A stretch of DNA of 9,018 bases from Alphaproteobacteria bacterium. GTDB lineage: Bacteria; Pseudomonadota; Alphaproteobacteria; Geminicoccales; Geminicoccaceae. The position numbers and the translations under genes were made by a program. The stretch covers positions 1 through 9,018 of the forward strand of contig JALSRW010000474.1 in NCBI GenBank assembly GCA_026984595.1, written 5' to 3'. The notes below the pieces were generated by a model. It was not told where the DNA came from and made no database searches. It was given only the letters and a program-made list of their open reading frames with translations. Positions 1-4,938 of the stretch are shown here, one piece after another. The stretch's first letter is position 1; the number at the start of each line of letters is the position of its first letter.

Positions 1-2
1 GG

Positions 3-335
3 GGTCCTTCGGGCCATGTACGGGGCGCCCTCGTCTACGAGCAGCAGCGGATCGCCCAGGCGGTCGCCGTGCGCCAGGCCGAGGCGCTGATCGAGCTCGA
101 GAAGATCGCCCGTACCACCGCCGACGAGGCGGCCGCTCGGGCGGTCGACAGCCTGGCCCGAAGGCTCGGGCTCGAGGATGCCGAAGGCGTCCGCATGGCG
201 GTGCGTCTGGCGCGTGGCTGGGAAGCCATCAAGAGCCGCTTTCTGGCGGCCATCGCCACCGGTCTTGCCGGCGCCCTCCTGGTGGCACTGGGAGCGGGTG
301 TGCTGAGCATGCTGCGCAGCCAGGGCGCCGAATAG
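3..335 (+). CDS. Small C-terminally anchored membrane protein, 5' end outside window (holin-like, function unknown)
   Basis: The reading frame is open from the window edge to the TAG at 333-335. The only in-frame start codon inside is the GTG at 69. Residues upstream of that GTG still look coding (alanine/glutamine/glutamate-rich helix), so I infer that the gene begins before the window. The visible 110 residues form a long amphipathic, charged helix (about residues 8-60), then an LGLED segment and a WEAIKSR stretch. One hydrophobic segment follows (about residues 80-104, FLAAIATGLAGALLVALGAG), with a short polar tail. The layout of charged helix, Trp/Arg-rich juxtamembrane part and a single glycine/alanine-rich transmembrane helix resembles small holin-like or DUF6127-like proteins of phages and alphaproteobacterial genomes. 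That is a resemblance from memory, not a proven family match. No catalytic motif is visible. A 63-bp gap separates it from the sigma factor gene, so co-transcription is possible but not shown. Confidence 0.6.
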   Translation, partial: GPSGHVRGALVYEQQRIAQAVAVRQAEALIELEKIARTTADEAAARAVDSLARRLGLEDAEGVRMAVRLARGWEAIKSRFLAAIATGLAGALLVALGAGVLSMLRSQGAE

Positions 336-398
336 CCGAGCGCCCGGCCCGTCGCGGCCGCCGGCCGACAGAACCAGATCCTGCTTGCTCCGCGCCCG

Positions 399-1019
399 AT
401 GTCGGGCTTCAGTACGTGCATGACCCGATCCGAGGAAGAAGAGGCACGCATCGCGGACCTTCTGGCGGTGGCGCGACGCCGCGATCGCGAGGCTTTCGGG
501 CGGCTGTTCGACTACTATGCGCCTCGGGTGAAGGCCTATCTGCGCCGCCTCGGAGCCGATGAACAGCAGGCCGAGGAGCTCACCCAGGAGGTGATGCTGG
601 CCGTCTGGCGGCGGGCTGCACAATACGATCCGCGCCGCGCCACCCCCGGTACCTGGATCTTCCGCATCGCCCGCAATCGCCGCATCGACGCGCTGCGTCG
701 CGAAAGGCGGCCGCCCGAGGCCGAGGAGGCGGAAGTGGAAGCGGAAGCGGGCGGCGAGGAGGAAGCGGCCGAACTGCCCGGTGCGGCTCTCGAAGCCGCG
801 AGCGAAGCCCTCCTGCTCGAGGAAAGGCTGCGCGCGGCGATCGCGCGGCTGCCACCCGAGCAGGCCGAGATCCTGCGGCTCTACTATCTCGAGGAAAAAC
901 CCCAAGGCGAGATCGCCGACGCGCTGGGACTGCCGCTGGGCACGGTAAAGTCGCGTCTGCGTCTGGCTTTGGCCAAGCTTCGCGACTATTTCGCGGAGAA
1001 CAAGGTTGCCCGGACATGA
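399..1019 (+). CDS. rpoE: ECF RNA polymerase sigma factor, RpoE/ECF11 type, partner of ChrR
   Basis: This is a 206-residue two-domain sigma factor. Region 2 covers about residues 33-103: it starts at FGRLFDYYAP, includes the ELTQEVMLAVWRRA helix, and continues into the -10-binding segment GTWIFRIARNRRIDALRRE. Region 4 covers about 142-198, with the LPPEQAEILRLYYLE helix and the helix-turn-helix around GEIADALGLPLGTVKSRL that reads the -35 element. The two are joined by an unusually acidic, glutamate/alanine-rich linker (about 106-135). The ECF11 assignment rests on the sequence and on the cupin anti-sigma factor encoded immediately downstream; the stop TGA overlaps that gene's ATG (ATGA, 1016-1019), suggesting translational coupling. 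In Rhodobacter sphaeroides the equivalent pair drives the singlet-oxygen response. Start choice is uncertain: ATG 399 and ATG 420 (residue 8) are both possible and neither has a clear Shine-Dalgarno. I found no obvious TGATCC-type autoregulatory -35 element upstream. Confidence 0.93.
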   Translation: MSGFSTCMTRSEEEEARIADLLAVARRRDREAFGRLFDYYAPRVKAYLRRLGADEQQAEELTQEVMLAVWRRAAQYDPRRATPGTWIFRIARNRRIDALRRERRPPEAEEAEVEAEAGGEEEAAELPGAALEAASEALLLEERLRAAIARLPPEQAEILRLYYLEEKPQGEIADALGLPLGTVKSRLRLALAKLRDYFAENKVART

Positions 1020-1612
1020 CGGACAGCACGGATCTCGACGAACTCCTGATCGCCCATGCCGCCGGTCACCTCACCGAGGCGGTTGCGCTGGTCGTCGCCA
1101 CGCATCTGTGCCTGTGCCCGGAAAGCCGCCGCCGCTACCGGATCTACGAGGCCCTGGGCGGTCTCGTGTTGGACGAACTGGGGCCCGAGGATGTCGGCGC
1201 GGTCTGCCGGGCCCGTCTGTTCGCCGCCCTCGAGGAGGAGGCATCGGACCCGGACTGCGCCTGTTCCGATCCCGGTGAGGATCCGCTGCCGCTGCCGCTG
1301 CGGCCCTATTTCTCCACCCGGCTCGCGGCCGCGGGCTGGCGGCATTGTGGGGCGTTCGCCGAGCTGCCGCTGGCGGTCGGCCGTGAACCGCGGGCGAAAC
1401 TGCGTCTGCTGCGTCTCGAGCCGGGAGCTTCGGTGCCCGCCCACGGACACGAGGGGCTCGAACTCACCCTGGTTCTGGAAGGCGGGCTGTGCGATCGGGA
1501 TCGGATCCTGCGAACCGGCGATCTGGGGATCGCCGATGCTTCGATCGTCCATGCGCCGCGCGCGGAAACGGACAGCGCCTGTCTCTGCCTGATGGTCGCG
1601 AACGGGGCATGA
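1016..1612 (+). CDS. chrR: ChrR-like cupin anti-sigma factor
   Basis: This 198-residue protein should bind and inhibit the sigma factor encoded just upstream, releasing it under photo-oxidative or related stress. The N-terminal anti-sigma domain (about 1-80) has the ChrR-type LLIAHAAGHLTE and LVVATHLCLCPESR segments. The C-terminal cupin (about 90-198) keeps the metal-site pattern H143-x-H145-x3-E149 (PAHGHEGLELTLVLEG) and H179. It also keeps a late CxC pair at C189/C191, at the place of the Rhodobacter C187/C189 pair. The N-terminal zinc site is odd. Against H6/H31/C35/C38 of Rhodobacter ChrR (recalled sequence), H30 and C34 are kept, C38 is Ser37, and the H6 position is Thr5 or Asp6. H14, H18 and C32 are additional possible ligands. 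The chain also ends about 20 residues sooner after the CxC than Rhodobacter ChrR. It overlaps the sigma gene by 4 bp and converges on the esterase gene with a 13-bp gap. Confidence 0.93.
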   Translation: MTDSTDLDELLIAHAAGHLTEAVALVVATHLCLCPESRRRYRIYEALGGLVLDELGPEDVGAVCRARLFAALEEEASDPDCACSDPGEDPLPLPLRPYFSTRLAAAGWRHCGAFAELPLAVGREPRAKLRLLRLEPGASVPAHGHEGLELTLVLEGGLCDRDRILRTGDLGIADASIVHAPRAETDSACLCLMVANGA

Positions 1613-1625
1613 GCGGGCGACGCGC

Positions 1626-2276
1626 TCAGCCCAGCAGGTCGGCCAGGAACCGCGCACCCGCCGCGAGACCGATCGGATCGATGCCATGACCGAGCCCGGG
1701 TCGGACCAGCCACTGCACCGGGATCCGCACCCGCTGCAGGGCCGCCACCGCGGCGGACATTGCCTCGACCGGCACCACCTCGTCGGCATCGCCGTGGATC
1801 AGCATCACCGGCGGCCGGCTGACCACTTCACGTTCCAGCCGCTCGGGAGCGATCAGCGCTCCCGAATAGCCGACGAGAGCGGCGATCGGTGCGGACCGCC
1901 GCGGTGCCACATGCAGGGCCATCATCGTTCCCTGGGAGAAACCCACAAGGGCCAGATCGGCGGCGGTCAGCCCGTGGGTTTCGAGCAGATGATCGAGATA
2001 GGCGTCGAGCAGCGGCGCGGCACGCTCCACGCCGGCCAGCATGGCTTCCGGCCGCCGGTCCTGGAGGCTGAACCATTGGCGGCCGAACGGCGCCATGTCG
2101 CAGGGCCAGGGAGCGTCGGGCGCGAAGAACCCGGCCTCGGGAAGAAAGCGGGCGAGTTCGGGTGCCAGCCCGATCAGATCGTGGCCGTCGGCACCGAGGC
2201 CGTGCAGCAACACCACCAGTTTTTTTGGCGCCGTGCCCACGCGTGGCGCGAAATACGGGCCGCTGAGCTGCACCAT
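1626..2276 (-). CDS. Serine carboxylesterase / phospholipase-like alpha/beta hydrolase
   Basis: This 216-residue cytosolic alpha/beta hydrolase belongs to the carboxylesterase/acyl-protein-thioesterase (YpfH, Abhydrolase_2) group. It likely hydrolyses short acyl esters or lysophospholipids; the physiological substrate is not readable. The oxyanion segment LLHGLGADGHD lies at residues 24-33. The nucleophile elbow is GFSQG, with Ser114. The acid is probably Asp165 in HGDADEVVP and the base is His197 in GLGHGID, so the triad is complete. There is no signal peptide. The frame is open 14 codons further upstream to 2318, but I chose the ATG at 2274-2276. A GGGAG Shine-Dalgarno lies 9 bases ahead of it, and the homologous fold begins with the VQLSGPYFAP strand. 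The gene is divergent from gluQ and convergent with chrR. A run of seven A residues in the coding strand (forward T run 2220-2226) encodes the Lys-Lys before LVVLLHG and is notable in such GC-rich DNA. Confidence 0.9.
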   Translation of the reverse strand: MVQLSGPYFAPRVGTAPKKLVVLLHGLGADGHDLIGLAPELARFLPEAGFFAPDAPWPCDMAPFGRQWFSLQDRRPEAMLAGVERAAPLLDAYLDHLLETHGLTAADLALVGFSQGTMMALHVAPRRSAPIAALVGYSGALIAPERLEREVVSRPPVMLIHGDADEVVPVEAMSAAVAALQRVRIPVQWLVRPGLGHGIDPIGLAAGARFLADLLG

Positions 2277-2326
2277 TCGACGTATCTCCCGGGGCGAACG
2301 ACTTGCGCGATACCGCACCGCCGATC
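2277..2326. other. Short divergent intergenic region between esterase and gluQ
   Basis: The gap between the divergent starts is about 50 bp, or up to about 180 bp if gluQ uses its most internal start. It carries the GGGAG ribosome-binding site of the esterase gene on the minus strand. I see no convincing -35/-10 pair in either direction, so the promoters of both genes remain unlocated and may lie inside the opposite coding sequence. Confidence 0.45.
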
Positions 2327-3313
2327 ATGATCGTGGCGCATCAGGTTCTCAACCGTCGTGGCGGTTCCACCGTGTCGCAGACCCGAAACGCTGTCGCCTC
2401 TCCCCTCCGTGGGCCGGACCGCATCCCTCTGCCACTGGAAGGCGAGCCGCCGCATGTGACGCGGTTCGCACCCAGCCCCACCGGATATCTCCATCTCGGT
2501 CACGCCTACTCGGCGCTGTTCGCCTTCGAGGCGGCGCGGCAGACCGGCGGGCGCTTTCTGGTGCGTATCGAGAACATCGACCATCAGCGCTGCCGCCTGC
2601 CCTTCGAGGCCGCTACCCTCGAAGATCTGCGTTGGCTGGGTCTCGTCTGGGACGGAGAGGTGCGGCGCCAGAGCGAGCATCTCGACCTCTACGGCCAGGC
2701 GCTCGAGGAGCTCGCGCGTCTCGGCGTGCTCTATCCCTGCTTCTGCACCAGAAAGCAGATCCGGGCCGAGGTCGAGGAAGCGGGCAGGGCGCCGCACGGG
2801 CCTTCGGGCGAACTCGTCTATCCCGGCATCTGCCGCCATCTCGATGCCGCGGAGCGCAACTACCGCCAGCGCCAGGGCGAGGCCTTCGCCTGGCGGCTCG
2901 ATGTCGAGCGTGCGCTGACCCTGACCGGCCCGCTTCGGTGGTTCGACTACCGCGCCGGCTGGGTCGAGGCGCAGCCGCAGCTCTTCGGCGACATCGTCAT
3001 CGCCCGCAAGGACATCCCCACATCCTACCATCTGGCGGTGGTCATCGACGATCACGTCCAGGGTGTGACGCTGGTCACCCGCGGCGAGGATCTGTTCCAC
3101 GCCACCCATGTGCATCGGCTGCTGCAGGCCCTGCTCGGGCTCGATCCGCCACGCTACTACCACCACAATCTGATCGCCGACAGCCAGGGGCGGCGCATGG
3201 CCAAGCGCAACCGTGCCGTCACCCTGCGCCATCTGCGGGATCGCGGCCGCTCCCCGGAAGACATCTGGCGGCTGCTCGGGCTCACCGAGGTCGGCCAGCC
3301 GGCCGGCGCCTGA
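2327..3313 (+). CDS. gluQ: Glutamyl-Q tRNA(Asp) synthetase
   Basis: GluQ activates glutamate and attaches it to the queuosine base at the wobble position of tRNA(Asp). It is a class I synthetase-like enzyme without the anticodon-binding domain of GluRS. With the ATG at 2327 the protein has 328 residues. Visible motifs are the FAPSPTG strand followed by HLGH (residues 56-59, the HIGH motif) and an IENIDHQRC segment where relatives usually have IEDID. A zinc-binding set follows at C138-x-C140, Y165 and C169. The family signature IARKDIPTSYHLAVVIDD precedes QGVTLVTRGEDL, and a degenerate KMSKS-like motif RRMAKRN lies at 289-295. The body therefore looks intact. The start is uncertain. TTG 2303, ATG 2327, GTG 2372 and GTG 2456 are all in frame. 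Starts before 2456 give an extension of up to about 50 residues not usual in GluQ, and GTG 2456 has the best purine-rich upstream sequence (GGAAGGCGAG at 2437-2446). The next gene follows 14 bp after the stop. Confidence 0.93.
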   Translation: MIVAHQVLNRRGGSTVSQTRNAVASPLRGPDRIPLPLEGEPPHVTRFAPSPTGYLHLGHAYSALFAFEAARQTGGRFLVRIENIDHQRCRLPFEAATLEDLRWLGLVWDGEVRRQSEHLDLYGQALEELARLGVLYPCFCTRKQIRAEVEEAGRAPHGPSGELVYPGICRHLDAAERNYRQRQGEAFAWRLDVERALTLTGPLRWFDYRAGWVEAQPQLFGDIVIARKDIPTSYHLAVVIDDHVQGVTLVTRGEDLFHATHVHRLLQALLGLDPPRYYHHNLIADSQGRRMAKRNRAVTLRHLRDRGRSPEDIWRLLGLTEVGQPAGA

Positions 3314-3327
3314 GTTCGCCCGCTCTG

Positions 3328-4266
3328 GTGTCGCGCCCGGTATTCCTGTTGCTGGTTCTGCTGCTGACCGGCTGCGCGGCGTCCGGCCCGCCGGCGCCGT
3401 CGGTCGCTTCTCCCCCGCTCCCGGAAACCGTCTGGCAGCCCGAAACCGACCCCCGTGCGGTGATCCTCGCCGTCCACGGCATGAACGACCACAAGGGTGC
3501 GTTTTCCATGTTCGGCAGCTTCGCCGCCGCCCGGGGAATCCGGGTCGTCGCCTACGACCAGCGCGGTTTCGGGGAAAATCCCGACCGTGGTTCCTGGCCC
3601 GGCGCCGAGCGGCTGGCCGCCGATCTGCGGGCCAAGGTGGCCGCCGAGCGGCGACGCTTTCCGGGCCTGCCGCTCTATGTGCTGGGCGAAAGTATGGGGG
3701 GTGCCGTGGTCGTGCTCGCCTTTTCGCAGGAGGGCGTGGAGCAGCCCGACGGGATCATCCTGAGCGCGCCGGCGGTGTGGGGAGGGGCGGCATTCAATCC
3801 CTTCTACCGGCTCACCCTGTGGATCATGGCACGGCTCTTCCCCGATCTCGAATTCACCGGGGAAGGGCTCAAGCGGCAGGCATCGGACAATATCGAGATG
3901 CTGCGGGCGCTGGCTCGCGATCCGCTGTTCATCAAGCGCACCAAGGTGCGGGTGATCGAGGGGGTGGTGGGGCTGATGGACGCCGCTTCGGCGCGCGCGG
4001 AAGCGATCCGCTCGCCCACCCTGCTGCTGGTCGGCAGGCACGACGAGATCGTGCCTCCCGAAGTGCAGCTCGAATTCGCCGCCCGCATCACCGCCGCCCC
4101 CTGCACACTGGTGGTCTACCCGGAGGGCTGGCACATGCTGCTGCGCGATCTGCAGCGCCGGCGGGTGTGGACCGATATTCTGGCCTGGATGGCGGGCAGC
4201 GAGCCGCCTTCGGGGCTCGCCCGTCCCTGCAGCGAAGCACGAGCGCTGGAGGCAGCGATGTTCTGA
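3328..4266 (+). CDS. Alpha/beta-hydrolase lipoprotein, lysophospholipase (monoacylglycerol lipase)-like
   Basis: This 312-residue protein starts with a lipoprotein signal peptide: Ser-Arg-Pro, a leucine-rich core and the lipobox LTGC with Cys16. Ala at +2 predicts outer-membrane rather than inner-membrane retention by the enterobacterial rule. A proline/serine-rich spacer (about 17-42) precedes a Hydrolase_4/serine aminopeptidase S33-type fold. Motifs are VHGMNDHKGAF (oxyanion region, from residue 49), the elbow GESMGG with Ser122, acid Asp239 in VGRHDEIVP and base His269 in EGWHML. The triad is complete, so an active lipase or esterase acting on lysophospholipid or monoacylglycerol-like substrates in the envelope is likely. 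Substrate is inferred from family only. GTG 3328 is chosen because it places the signal peptide correctly. The frame runs open far upstream, but that part is antisense or out of frame with the esterase and gluQ genes. The 14-bp gap from gluQ suggests co-transcription. Confidence 0.88.
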   Translation: MSRPVFLLLVLLLTGCAASGPPAPSVASPPLPETVWQPETDPRAVILAVHGMNDHKGAFSMFGSFAAARGIRVVAYDQRGFGENPDRGSWPGAERLAADLRAKVAAERRRFPGLPLYVLGESMGGAVVVLAFSQEGVEQPDGIILSAPAVWGGAAFNPFYRLTLWIMARLFPDLEFTGEGLKRQASDNIEMLRALARDPLFIKRTKVRVIEGVVGLMDAASARAEAIRSPTLLLVGRHDEIVPPEVQLEFAARITAAPCTLVVYPEGWHMLLRDLQRRRVWTDILAWMAGSEPPSGLARPCSEARALEAAMF

Positions 4267-4386
4267 CGGCCGGACCGGCGCGTCCTGCCGTCTTGACCCC
4301 CGCCTTCCGGCACGCCACATCGGGCCAAGCCGCGGGCGGCGCGTCGGCGGCACCCAGTAACGCTTCGGGCGAAGGTTCCAGACTCC
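4267..4386 (+). other. Intergenic region ahead of hslVU
   Basis: This 120-bp gap carries a candidate heat-shock promoter (described separately) and a GAAGG ribosome-binding site at 4371-4375, 11 bases before the hslV ATG. At its left edge GACGGC (4265-4270) can pair with GCCGTC (4287-4292) around a 16-base loop. There is no T tract, so I do not call it a terminator. Confidence 0.5.
4292..4320 (+). promoter_or_regulatory. Candidate sigma-32 (RpoH) promoter for hslVU
   Basis: CTTGAC at 4292-4297 matches the alphaproteobacterial heat-shock -35 core. A 17-base spacer leads to CCACAT at 4315-4320, an imperfect match to the CCCATnT-like -10. hslVU is a classic RpoH target, and this gap is the only likely promoter site before the pair. 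The -35 match is good and the -10 match is weak; a vegetative promoter using the same TTGAC is equally possible. Confidence 0.4.
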
Positions 4387-4938
4387 ATGGACGGCAGATC
4401 CGCTTGGCACGGCACGACCATCCTGTCCGTGCGCAAGGGCAATCAGGTGGTGGTCGCCGGCGACGGCCAGGTCACCCTCGACAAGACGGTGGTCAAGGGC
4501 AATGCGCGCAAGGTCCGCCGCTTGGGCGACGGCAGGATCATCGTCGGCTTCGCCGGCAGCACCGCCGATGCCTTCACCCTGATGGAGCGCCTCGAGGCCA
4601 AGCTCGAGCGACATCCGGGGCAACTCGCGCGCGCCTGCGTGGAGCTCGCCAAGGACTGGCGGACCGACCGCTATCTGCGCCGCCTGGAGGCGATGATGGC
4701 GGTGGCCGATGCCGAGATCTCGCTGTTGCTGACCGGGGTGGGCGACGTGCTGGAGCCCGAGGACGGGCTGATCGGCATCGGCTCGGGCGGCAACTACGCC
4801 CTGGCCGCGGCCCGGGCACTGCTCGATCTCGAGGATCTCGATGCCGAGCAGATCGCCCGCAAGGCCATGGCCATCGCCGCCGATATCTGCGTCTACACGA
4901 ATCACGCCCTGACCCTCGAGAAGATCGAACTCCGATGA
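4387..4938 (+). CDS. hslV: ATP-dependent protease subunit HslV (ClpQ)
   Basis: HslV is the proteolytic core of the HslUV (ClpYQ) complex, a double hexameric ring in the cytosol that degrades misfolded and regulatory proteins. The 183-residue length fits the family. The protein carries a short propeptide (MDGRSAWHG), as is usual in alphaproteobacteria; cleavage would expose Thr10 of the GTT motif as the N-terminal nucleophile. Further family features are VVAGDGQVTL, Lys42 (equivalent to Lys33 of mature E. coli HslV), VGFAGSTADAFTL, the ELAKDWRTDRYLRRLEA helix, GIGSGGNYA and the closing ICVYTNHALTLE strand. All expected catalytic parts are present. It is the first gene of a two-gene operon. Its TGA overlaps the hslU ATG (ATGA, 4935-4938), which indicates translational coupling and matched subunit output. 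A candidate heat-shock promoter lies 70-95 bp upstream of the start. Confidence 0.98.
   Translation: MDGRSAWHGTTILSVRKGNQVVVAGDGQVTLDKTVVKGNARKVRRLGDGRIIVGFAGSTADAFTLMERLEAKLERHPGQLARACVELAKDWRTDRYLRRLEAMMAVADAEISLLLTGVGDVLEPEDGLIGIGSGGNYALAAARALLDLEDLDAEQIARKAMAIAADICVYTNHALTLEKIELR

Noticed and set aside
986..1789. 267-codon antisense frame across chrR
   Set aside because: It lacks motifs and covers the cupin anti-sigma gene, whose frame is confirmed by conserved residues.
2041..3327. Long open frame running into the lipoprotein gene (over 400 codons upstream)
   Set aside because: It is antisense to the esterase and out of frame with gluQ; the translation is arginine/proline/serine-rich with no motif. 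Long open frames are expected by chance in DNA this GC-rich.
3461..3466. TGATCC, the -35 type used by ECF11 sigma factors
   Set aside because: It lies inside the lipoprotein coding sequence, encodes a conserved strand (VIL), and has no fitting -10 or gene start downstream.
4265..4292. Possible terminator after the lipoprotein gene
   Set aside because: Only a 6-bp stem with a 16-base loop and no T tract; too weak to call.
3213..4934. Open frame of over 500 codons before hslU that could suggest an HslU fusion
   Set aside because: It runs out of frame across the lipoprotein and hslV genes, both of which have intact motifs; HslU homology begins exactly at ATG 4935.
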